From Pseudomonas palleroniana (GTDB lineage Bacteria > Pseudomonadota > Gammaproteobacteria > Pseudomonadales > Pseudomonadaceae), in NCBI RefSeq assembly GCF_003031675.1, contig NZ_PYWX01000007.1, forward strand, positions 27,943-91,942: a DNA stretch of 64,000 nucleotides, read 5' to 3'. Positions 56,859 through 64,000 of the stretch are shown here, piece by piece; position 1 is the stretch's first letter, and every line of letters starts with the position of its first letter. The notes beneath the pieces were generated by a model. It worked only from the letters and a program-made list of their open reading frames with translations. It ran no database searches and was not told the DNA's origin. Position numbers and translations under genes: made by a program.

Positions 56859-57817
56859 CCGCAGTTGCACAGCCTTCCCCCCGCATTGGCATCATTGGTA
56901 CCGGCGCCATCGGTGGCTTTTACGGCCTGATGCTGGCGCGCGCCGGCTTCGATGTGCACTTCTTGTTGCGCAGTGAATACGCCGCCGTCAGCGAGCATGG
57001 CTTGCACCTCAACAGCAAGGTGCATGGCAAATTGCATCTGTCTGCGGTCCAGGCCTACGCCCGCGCTGCCGATATGCCTGCGTGCGATTGGCTGCTGGTG
57101 GGGACCAAGTCCACTGGCAATGTGGACTTGGCCCCCACGCTCGTCCAGGTTGCGGCGCCGGATGCCAGGATTGTGCTGCTGCAAAATGGTCTGGATGTCG
57201 AAGACAGTTTGCGCGAGCACCTGCCGCCGTCGCTGCACCTGCTTGGCGGCCTGTGCTACATCGGCGTACATCGCTCCGGCCCTGGTGTCGTCGAGCATCA
57301 GGCATTGGGCCGGGTCAACCTGGGTTATCACAGTGGCGGTGCCGCCGACGATGAAGCCGGCCGGAAGGCCATCGTCGAAGAGGGCGCCGCGCTGTTTCAT
57401 AAGGCCGGCATCGAGTCCCAGGCCATGGCCGACGTGCACCAGGCGCGCTGGCATAAGCTGGTATGGAACGTTCCCTATAACGGCCTTTCCGTGTTGTTGG
57501 GCACCGGCACCACGGCGTTGATGGCGGATGAGTCCAGCCGCGAATTGATCCAGGCGTTGATGGCCGAAGTGGTGCAGGGTGCCCGTGCTTGCGGGCATGA
57601 CATTGCGGCGAGTTACGCCGACCAGATGTTTGCGATGACCGAAACCATGGATGACTATCTGCCCAGCATGTACCACGACCATGTGCACAAGCGCCCGCTG
57701 GAACTGGCGGCGATCTACGCCCGGCCGCTGGCGGCGGCAAAGGCCGCCGGTTGCGAGTTGCCACGAATCCAGGCGTTGTATCAAGCCTTGAGTTTTATAG
57801 ATCGGCACAATCGCTGA
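56855..57817 (+). CDS. 2-dehydropantoate 2-reductase family protein (PanE-like)
   Basis: A 320-residue ketopantoate-reductase-type enzyme. NADPH motif GTGAIG at 15-20, then FLLRSEYAAVSEHGL; the catalytic Lys region ADVHQARWHKLVWNVPYNGLSVLLG and SMYHDHVHKRPLELAAIYARPL in the C-terminal domain are family features. It may make pantoate for CoA or reduce another 2-oxoacid; PanE paralogues are common in pseudomonads. Coupled by ATGA to the thioredoxin-like gene. Confidence 0.85.
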   Translation: MTAVAQPSPRIGIIGTGAIGGFYGLMLARAGFDVHFLLRSEYAAVSEHGLHLNSKVHGKLHLSAVQAYARAADMPACDWLLVGTKSTGNVDLAPTLVQVAAPDARIVLLQNGLDVEDSLREHLPPSLHLLGGLCYIGVHRSGPGVVEHQALGRVNLGYHSGGAADDEAGRKAIVEEGAALFHKAGIESQAMADVHQARWHKLVWNVPYNGLSVLLGTGTTALMADESSRELIQALMAEVVQGARACGHDIAASYADQMFAMTETMDDYLPSMYHDHVHKRPLELAAIYARPLAAAKAAGCELPRIQALYQALSFIDRHNR

Positions 57818-57833
57818 TTCGGGGGGAAACACC

Positions 57834-58751
57834 ATGGCAAAAGGATTGGGCGACAAACTGGTGCTGGCGATTTCTTCACGGGCGCTGTTCGACCTGAGTG
57901 ACAGCCACAAGGTCTACCTCACCGAAGGCGTGGAGGCTTACCGCAAGTATCAAATCGAGCACGAGGAAGAAACCCTTGAACCCGGCGATGCCTTCCCGCT
58001 GGTCAAAAAGCTGCTGAGCCTCAACGCCAGCCTGGGCCGTGCGCGGGTCGAGGTGGTGTTGGTGTCTCGCAACAGTGCTGACACCGGCCTGCGCGTATTC
58101 AACTCTATCCAGCATTACGGCTTGGATATTTCCCGCGCCGCTTTCGTAGGTGGACGTAGTCCGTATCCCTACTTGGCTGCCTTTGGTTGCCATCTGTTTC
58201 TTTCCACCCATGCCGACGATGTGCGCAGTGCCCTCGACGCCGGGTTTGCGGCGGCGACCATTCTTTCGGGCGGCGCGCGTCGAGCGTCGAGCGAGGAATT
58301 GCGCATCGCATTCGACGGTGATGCCGTGCTGTTCTCCGACGAGTCCGAGCGTGTGTACCAGGCTGGCGGCTTGGCAGCGTTTCAGGCCAACGAGCGGGAG
58401 TCGGCGCGCCAGCCTTTGCACGGAGGTCCGTTCAAAGGTTTCCTGGCGGCTCTCAATTTATTGCAGCGCGAGTTTGTCGACGAGGCGTGCCCGATCCGCA
58501 CCGCGCTGGTCACGGCCCGCTCGGCGCCTTCCCATGAGCGGGTGATCCGCACGTTGCGCGAGTGGGACATTCGCCTCGACGAGTCACTGTTCCTAGGCGG
58601 CCTGGATAAGTCCGCATTTCTGGAGGCTTTCGCCGCCGATGTGTTTTTCGATGACCAGGCCGGTCACTGTGAGAGGGCCAGGGAGGTCGTCGCCACCGGG
58701 CACGTGCCCCATGGCATCAGCAATGAGTTGAAAATCCAGACCGAGAGCTGA
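57834..58751 (+). CDS. 5'-nucleotidase (NT5C1 family)
   Basis: A 305-residue protein of the cytosolic 5'-nucleotidase family (PF06189). AISSRALFDLSDSHKVY at the N-terminus, VVLVSRNSADTGLRVFNSI, AFVGGRSPYPYLAAFGCHLFLS and FDGDAVLFSDESE are conserved. It removes phosphate from nucleoside monophosphates. The upstream spacing (16 nt) suggests co-transcription with the PanE-like gene. Confidence 0.88.
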   Translation: MAKGLGDKLVLAISSRALFDLSDSHKVYLTEGVEAYRKYQIEHEEETLEPGDAFPLVKKLLSLNASLGRARVEVVLVSRNSADTGLRVFNSIQHYGLDISRAAFVGGRSPYPYLAAFGCHLFLSTHADDVRSALDAGFAAATILSGGARRASSEELRIAFDGDAVLFSDESERVYQAGGLAAFQANERESARQPLHGGPFKGFLAALNLLQREFVDEACPIRTALVTARSAPSHERVIRTLREWDIRLDESLFLGGLDKSAFLEAFAADVFFDDQAGHCERAREVVATGHVPHGISNELKIQTES

Positions 58752-58817
58752 GCCGAACTGCCCCGGGCGCTGCTAAGCTCATTCAATCTCCGCCATCCTG
58801 GCTGCCCAGGAGGTTCT

Positions 58818-59318
58818 ATGATTCGTTCGATGCTGTACGCCACGGACCTCGGTCTCTATGCGCCTTATGTGATGCAACATGCGCTGGCACTGGCCCGAAC
58901 GTTCAATGCCGATCTGCATGTGGTTCACGTGGTCGAACCCATGGGGCTGTTCGCCGAATCGGTGTTGCAGAGCTACCTTGATGAGCGGGCCTTGAGTGAG
59001 TGGCAGCGTCAGGGAGTGAACACGGTCATGGCGACGATCGAGCAACGGGTTCTGGACAGTTTTCGTGAGGAGTTGGGGGAAGGGGAGCAAGACCTGAAAT
59101 TGATTCAATCGGTTCGAGTGATTCAGGGGGATCCTTGCGAAGTGATTCTCGACCAGTTGCGTAAACTTTCCGTTGATCTATTGATCGTAGGGAGTCACAG
59201 CGATGCAACCGCAGCGGCCACACCCCTTGGGCGAACCGCCGCAAGGGTGCTGCAGTTGTCGACAGTGCCGGTTTACCTGGTGCCATCGTTGCAGCGTCGC
59301 CGCAACGATGATATTTGA
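58818..59318 (+). CDS. Universal stress protein
   Basis: A 166-residue Usp. MIRSMLYATDLGLYAPYVMQHALALAR begins the Rossmann-like fold and VDLLIVGSHSDATAAATPLGRTAARVLQ has the ATP-binding G-2x-G-9x-G(S/T)-like segment in weakened form. GGAGG lies 6-8 nt upstream. It stands between the nucleotidase and cysB. Confidence 0.88.
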   Translation: MIRSMLYATDLGLYAPYVMQHALALARTFNADLHVVHVVEPMGLFAESVLQSYLDERALSEWQRQGVNTVMATIEQRVLDSFREELGEGEQDLKLIQSVRVIQGDPCEVILDQLRKLSVDLLIVGSHSDATAAATPLGRTAARVLQLSTVPVYLVPSLQRRRNDDI

Positions 59319-59413
59319 TCGGTAAAGAATGATAAAAAGTTCTAGATTTATCGATCTGTCCTTTAATATAGTTATATACCGTCGCTGATACCCGTGGCGT
59401 CTATCTGCTTTGA

Positions 59414-60397
<984 letters not shown>

Positions 60398-60402
60398 TAC
60401 CG

Positions 60403-60900
60403 TCATTTGGCCTCGGTAACCGTAAAATGTTGCCGAGCGCCCGCCACCAGAATCTCCACCTCATCCCCTTCGAACTTGCCCAGCAGGCTTTTGCCCAAGG
60501 GCGATCGCGGGGTGATGACGGTCACCGGCTGCCCCACCACATCCACCTTCAAGCCTGCCCCATCCGGTGCCAGGAACAGCCATTGCTGGCGGCCATTCTC
60601 GTCTTCCAGGCCTAATAAGGCGCCGATTTCAATGCCACGCTGATCGTCATAGGCCCGCAGTGGCAGGTTCTGGCACAGCGACAGCGCTTGCTTGATTTCC
60701 TCGACGCGCCTGGCCTGGCCGGTTGCCAGGTAGGAGGCCTCCAGCCCAAGGGTGTCGTATTTGTTTTCTGCGATGTTTTCTTCGTGGGTCGCAGTTTCGT
60801 AGGCGGTCTGCGCGGCGCGCTGGGCAATGTCGAGGTCGACGCTGAGTTTTTCCAGGATCAACGAGTGAACGGCGTGTTTATTCATGGGCAGTGGGGTCAT
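60403..60900 (-). CDS. GreA/GreB-family protein
   Basis: A 165-residue protein with an N-terminal helical hairpin (ATHEENIAENKYDTLGLEASYLA, retaining acidic residues near the tip) and a C-terminal FKBP-like domain (VVGQPVTVITPRSPLGKSLLGK, GDEVEIL). This is the Gre fold, though the tip differs from GreA and GreB. It may bind the RNA polymerase secondary channel or act differently. The start at 60900 overlaps the preceding stop as ATGA; an internal ATG at 60885 is the alternative. Confidence 0.8.
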   Translation of the reverse strand: MTPLPMNKHAVHSLILEKLSVDLDIAQRAAQTAYETATHEENIAENKYDTLGLEASYLATGQARRVEEIKQALSLCQNLPLRAYDDQRGIEIGALLGLEDENGRQQWLFLAPDGAGLKVDVVGQPVTVITPRSPLGKSLLGKFEGDEVEILVAGARQHFTVTEAK

Positions 60901-61265
60901 TCGCAAAATTGCAGGACATTGGCCCGGCTCTTTTCATTGGGAGCGTTCTGATCTTGCTGCAACCAGAACTGGCATTTGGGGTTGTTCAGGTTGCGCACAT
61001 TGTTGCGGGCCTGGTCCAGGGATTGCTGCTGTTCCTGTTTGCGCAGGTTGTCGGTGTATTGCTCGAACATACGGTTCGGCGGCTCGGGTGTGACGACGGC
61101 AGGTTTGCCTAATTGTTGAACGGCCTGGGCGACCGGCGCCAGGCTCTGCGGGAACAGATAGCGCGATGTCAACCAGCTCGTCAGCACGATGGCGACAAAC
61201 CCCAGCCATACACCAAACGCGATGGCGACACTGAGCTTGAACAGTGGCAGCGAACGATCAGACAT
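60897..61265 (-). CDS. Membrane-anchored protein of unknown function
   Basis: A 122-residue protein with one N-terminal TM (LSVAIAFGVWLGFVAIVLTSWLT) and a Gln/Asn-rich, probably periplasmic tail containing two cysteines (NPKCQFWLQQ, LQFCE). I do not recognise a characterised family. The gene is translationally coupled to the Gre-family gene. Confidence 0.7.
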   Translation of the reverse strand: MSDRSLPLFKLSVAIAFGVWLGFVAIVLTSWLTSRYLFPQSLAPVAQAVQQLGKPAVVTPEPPNRMFEQYTDNLRKQEQQQSLDQARNNVRNLNNPKCQFWLQQDQNAPNEKSRANVLQFCE

Positions 61266-61397
61266 GATGGACTCCTGGCGGGCATTGATGGCGTGGCGAC
61301 GATTGTCGCACAGCCACTGTGCAGAATAATCGCGATCAAGCCTTCTGCATTGGCGCATTTATGCGGACAATCGAGCCTTTGAACGTTGGAGCCCGGA

Positions 61398-62531
61398 ATG
61401 AAAGCCCGCTGGGATATTTTTTGCAGTGTCGTCGACAACTACGGCGACATCGGCGTGACCTGGCGCCTGGCCCGGCAACTGGTGGTGGAGCATGGGTGCG
61501 AAGTATGTTTGTGGGTTGATGACCTGCGGGCCTTCGAGCGCATGTGCCCTGAGATTGATGTGCGGTCGCCGCAGCAATGGCAGGACGGCGTCGAGGTGCG
61601 CGACTGGCCGGCCGACTGGCCCGGCGCTCCATCTGCCGATGTCGTGATCGCCGCTTTTGCCTGCCAATTGCCGCCGGCCTACATGGAAGCCATGGCCGAG
61701 CGCGAACGCGTTCCGCTGTGGATGAACCTGGATTACCTCAGTGCCGAAGAGTGGGTGGTGGGTTGCCATCGCCTGCCGTCGGTGAAGTTCAAGGGCGTGC
61801 AGAAGTATTTCTTCTTCCCCGGTTTTCGCCCGGGAACAGGCGGTCTTTTGCGCGAGGCAGGGTTGCTGGAGCAGTGCCAGGCTTTTCAACAAGATGTGCC
61901 GGCGCAACGACAATTCCTGCAGACCCTGGGAGTGTTTCCGGCAACTGATGCGCGATTGATCTCGCTGTTTGCCTATGAAAATGCCGGGTTGGCCAGTTGG
62001 CTGGACGTGTTGGCGACGGACGGGCGTGCCACTCATCTATTGGTGCCGGAGGGCCGCATCCTCGGCGATGTGCAACGTTGGCTGGGGCTGGAGGGCCTGG
62101 CAGCAGGTGATATTCATCAGCGCGCGGCCCTGACCGTGCAGGTGTTGCCGTTCGTGCGCCAGGAACAATATGACCGCTTGCTGTGGTGCTGCGACTTCAA
62201 CGCGGTGCGCGGCGAAGACTCGTTCGTGCGGGCGCAGTGGGCGGGGCGGCCAATGCTTTGGCACATTTATCGCCAGGATGAAGACATCCACCTGGATAAG
62301 CTCGACGCCTTCCTGCAGTTGTACACCGCCGCCTTGTCACCGGCAGCCAGTGCTGCCGTAGTAACACTTTGGCAAGCCTGGAACGCTGATGGCGATATGG
62401 CACAGTCGTGGAAAATGTTGCTGGAGCACTGGCCGGAAGTGAACCAGCACGCGCAAACTTGGTGTCTGGAACAGGGCTTGCAGGCCGATCTTGCGACGGC
62501 GCTGGTACAGTTTTATGAAAGTTGGATATGA
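61398..62531 (+). CDS. earP: EarP, EF-P arginine rhamnosyltransferase
   Basis: A 377-residue GT-B enzyme that transfers rhamnose from dTDP-L-rhamnose to an arginine of EF-P. The opening DNYGDIGVTWRLARQL carries Asp13 and Asp17, and RGEDSFVRAQWAGRPM carries Glu273, residues known to be essential in P. putida EarP. HIYRQDEDIHLDKLDAF is the donor-binding signature. Start at ATG 61398. The target gene efp is next, 49 nt downstream. Confidence 0.95.
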   Translation: MKARWDIFCSVVDNYGDIGVTWRLARQLVVEHGCEVCLWVDDLRAFERMCPEIDVRSPQQWQDGVEVRDWPADWPGAPSADVVIAAFACQLPPAYMEAMAERERVPLWMNLDYLSAEEWVVGCHRLPSVKFKGVQKYFFFPGFRPGTGGLLREAGLLEQCQAFQQDVPAQRQFLQTLGVFPATDARLISLFAYENAGLASWLDVLATDGRATHLLVPEGRILGDVQRWLGLEGLAAGDIHQRAALTVQVLPFVRQEQYDRLLWCCDFNAVRGEDSFVRAQWAGRPMLWHIYRQDEDIHLDKLDAFLQLYTAALSPAASAAVVTLWQAWNADGDMAQSWKMLLEHWPEVNQHAQTWCLEQGLQADLATALVQFYESWI

Positions 62532-62580
62532 TACGCCACCTTGAATTTTGTAAATCCCATCCAAATTTCGGATATCTGCA

Positions 62581-63153
62581 ATGAAAACTGGTAAAGAACT
62601 GAAACCCGGTACCGTGATCCGTATCGACAACGACCCTTGGTTGGTTCAGAAAGCTGAGTTCACCAAGTCGGGTCGTAACAGCGCGATCATGAAGACCAAG
62701 CTGAAGAACCTGCTGACCGGTTACAAGACTGAAACTGTCTACAGTGCCGACGACAAGCTGGACGACGTGATCCTCGACCGCAAAGAAGCGACCCTGTCCT
62801 TCATCAGCGGCGACACCTACACGTTCATGGACACCACCGACTACACCATGTACGAGCTGAACGCTGAAGATATCGAAGCCGTTCTGCCGTTCATCGAAGA
62901 AGGCATGACCGACGTTTGCGAAGCGATCTTCTTCGAAGAGCGCCTGGTTTCCGTAGAGCTGCCGACCACTATCGTGCGTAAGGTTGCCTACACCGAAGGT
63001 TCCGCTCGCGGCGACACTTCGGGCAAGGTAATGAAGCCTGCCAAGCTGGCTAACGGCACCGAACTGCAAGTAGCCGATTTCATCGAAATCGACGACATGA
63101 TCGAGATCGACACCCGTGAAGGTGGTTCGTACAAAGGTCGCGCCAAGAAGTAA
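62581..63153 (+). CDS. efp: Elongation factor P (arginine-32 type)
   Basis: A 190-residue translation factor that helps the ribosome through polyproline stretches. Domain I has [15 protein letters not shown] with Arg32 at the modification site where E. coli EF-P has Lys34, matching the rhamnosylated group, and the neighbouring EarP supplies the modification. C-terminal domain III ([32 protein letters not shown]) is complete. A strong terminator follows. Confidence 0.97.
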   Translation: MKTGKELKPGTVIRIDNDPWLVQKAEFTKSGRNSAIMKTKLKNLLTGYKTETVYSADDKLDDVILDRKEATLSFISGDTYTFMDTTDYTMYELNAEDIEAVLPFIEEGMTDVCEAIFFEERLVSVELPTTIVRKVAYTEGSARGDTSGKVMKPAKLANGTELQVADFIEIDDMIEIDTREGGSYKGRAKK

Positions 63154-63178
63154 TTCTGGCTACCTCGATACGAAAAAA

Positions 63179-63202
63179 ACCCGACTTTGAGTCGGGTTTT
63201 TT
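63179..63202 (+). terminator. Intrinsic terminator of efp
   Basis: Stem CCCGACT / AGTCGGG, loop TTG, flanked by A7 upstream and T6 downstream; it may also serve the convergent ohr gene. Confidence 0.9.
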
Positions 63203-63217
63203 GTGGGCGTCTATAAA

Positions 63218-63637
63218 TCAGACGGTTACGTGCAGGCGTACGTCGACGTTGCCGCGAGTGGCGTTGGAGTACGGGCAGACTTGATGCGCGGCGTCGACCA
63301 GGCTTTGCGCATCGTCCTGGGCCAGGCCCGGCAGGCTGATGTGCAGGTCGATGTCCAAGCCGAAACCACCGGGGATTTGACCGATGCCGACGTGGGCGGT
63401 GATCGACGCGTTATCCGGAACCTTGCGCTTGGTCTGGCTGGCGACGAATTTCAGCGCGCCGATAAAGCAGGCCGAGTAACCGGCGGCGAACAATTGCTCA
63501 GGGTTGGTGGCTTGGCCGCCAGCACCGCCCAGTTCCTTGGGGGTGGAGAGTTTGACGTCGAGGATGTTGTCGCTGGAGACGGCACGACCATCACGGCCGC
63601 CGGTGGCGGTGGCTACTGCGGTATAGAGCGTTTGCAT
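63218..63637 (-). CDS. ohr: Organic hydroperoxide resistance protein Ohr
   Basis: A 139-residue thiol peroxidase that reduces organic and lipid hydroperoxides. The catalytic cysteines are Cys57 in YSACFIGAL and Cys121 in QVCPYSNATRGN; GGAGGQATNPEQLFAAG is the conserved preceding loop. GAGGAA lies upstream of the start. No ohrR gene is in the window, but a palindromic operator-like region precedes the gene. Confidence 0.94.
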   Translation of the reverse strand: MQTLYTAVATATGGRDGRAVSSDNILDVKLSTPKELGGAGGQATNPEQLFAAGYSACFIGALKFVASQTKRKVPDNASITAHVGIGQIPGGFGLDIDLHISLPGLAQDDAQSLVDAAHQVCPYSNATRGNVDVRLHVTV

Positions 63638-63655
63638 GGCGTTTCCTCTTTGCTG

Positions 63656-63709
63656 TTAGCGCTAATTGTTTTCGCGCTAAGTAGTTGGTGAGATGAATGT
63701 ATAGCGCTA
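63656..63709 (-). promoter_or_regulatory. Repeated palindromic sites upstream of ohr
   Basis: TTAGCGCTAA (63656-63665) is a perfect 10-nt palindrome. CGCGCTAA (63673-63680) and ATAGCGCTAA (63701-63710) repeat it, spaced about 16 and 29 nt. They lie 19-70 nt from the ohr start, where a MarR-type repressor such as OhrR would act. Regulator identity is inferred. Confidence 0.6.
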
Positions 63710-63841
63710 ATGTTTAGTGCGCAAGTTAAATTTATAAATTTTTTATGCCCAACCTCAAACCATTGTGGGAGGGGCAAGCCCTAATGCCAGTCAGTTAAAG
63801 GGTGGGATGTGGAGCACATCATCTGTAGTGAGCGGGCTTGC

Positions 63842-63939
63842 CCCGCGCTGGGTGGCGTAGCCGCCCCAAACCCAGGCACCTCGGTCCTCCTGAAATACCG
63901 CGGCGTCTTTGTTGGGGCGGCTACGCCACCCAGCGCGGG
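63842..63939. repeat. 28-bp perfect inverted repeat
   Basis: Arms 63842-63869 and 63912-63939 are exact reverse complements (core GGTGGCGTAGCCGCCCC), separated by 42 nt. The sequence differs from the other three REP pairs in this window. It may be another REP class or a hairpin linked to a mobile element. Confidence 0.85.
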
Positions 63940-63951
63940 TGTAGAACCGTA

Positions 63952-63989
63952 GACATCGTTTACATCTGAAACCGGGGACATCGTTTACA
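63952..63989. repeat. Direct repeats at window end (possible mobile-element edge)
   Basis: GACATCGTTTACA occurs at 63952-63964 and 63977-63989, 25 nt apart, the second preceded by CCGGG. Tandem sites like these are found near the ends of several insertion-sequence families, where transposase binds. The window stops before any transposase gene could be seen. Confidence 0.45.
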
Positions 63990-64000
63990 CATTTGAAGCT

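Noticed and set aside
63781..63981. 66-residue - strand frame near the window end
   Set aside because: It runs through the inverted and direct repeats and has no ribosome binding site.

Overview
The window reads as chromosomal DNA of a fluorescent-group Pseudomonas. The evidence is a WbpV/WbpL/WbpM-type O-antigen locus end, an OprI lipoprotein, kdpFABCDE, CysB, an EarP/EF-P pair in which EF-P carries Arg32, and several inverted pairs of the REP sequence typical of this group (core GTGGGAG-GGGCTTGCTC). The first ~22 kb is visibly AT-richer than the rest, as expected for a horizontally variable surface-polysaccharide locus. From ~22.4 kb onward the DNA is GC-rich core genome.

Region 1 (1-14632) is the distal part of an O-antigen cluster read rightward: the end of an unrecognised gene, two tandem DegT-type sugar aminotransferase homologues (the second has Arg in place of the PLP lysine), a Wzx flippase, an FnlA/CapE/WbjB-type 4,6-dehydratase, two GT2 transferases, an EpsG/Wzy-like polymerase, an SDR, a GT4 transferase, a WbpV-like epimerase, the WbpL-like initiating transferase and the WbpM 4,6-dehydratase. 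Together they make nucleotide sugars, start the unit on undecaprenyl phosphate, extend it, flip it and polymerise it.

Region 2 (14867-21505) lies between wbpM and comEA. It is a tight operon of a GT2 with C-terminal membrane helices, an FAD oxidoreductase, an 85-aa unknown, an SDR-like protein with Arg for the catalytic Lys, a TIM-barrel isomerase-like protein, a 4-TM EamA/SMR protein and a second GT2, facing a convergent multi-TM GT-C/DUF6020-like protein. I read it as a possible three-component (GtrA/GtrB/GtrC- or Arn-like) polyprenyl-phosphate glycosylation module with its own sugar-making enzymes. It is the best candidate here for an undescribed system.

Region 3 (21804-34106) holds a ComEA-like HhH protein, a GntR/FCD regulator with a palindromic operator at its start, a DUF1989 protein, a small DUF2897 protein, an ethanolamine-type permease, and the full kdpFABCDE potassium system with phased TTTACGCC repeats upstream and a REPIN between kdpC and kdpD.

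Region 4 (34131-53874) is mixed core genome: patatin-like protein, small lipoprotein, CHAD protein, thioesterase, Mpo1-like protein, chemoreceptor, TatD, an MltF-like transglycosylase, DoxX, a small methyltransferase-like protein, a GldA/F/G-like ABC exporter facing an unknown coiled-coil protein, GreB, the YbbP/YbbA/TesA trio, an L,D-transpeptidase and OprI.

Region 5 (54485-64000) holds a small GNAT, DAHP synthase, PilZ protein, thioredoxin-like protein, PanE-like reductase, 5'-nucleotidase, Usp, CysB, a GreA/B-family protein, an unknown membrane protein, EarP, EF-P and Ohr with its operator region. It ends in inverted and direct repeats that may mark a mobile-element edge. No tRNA, rRNA or CRISPR array was seen.
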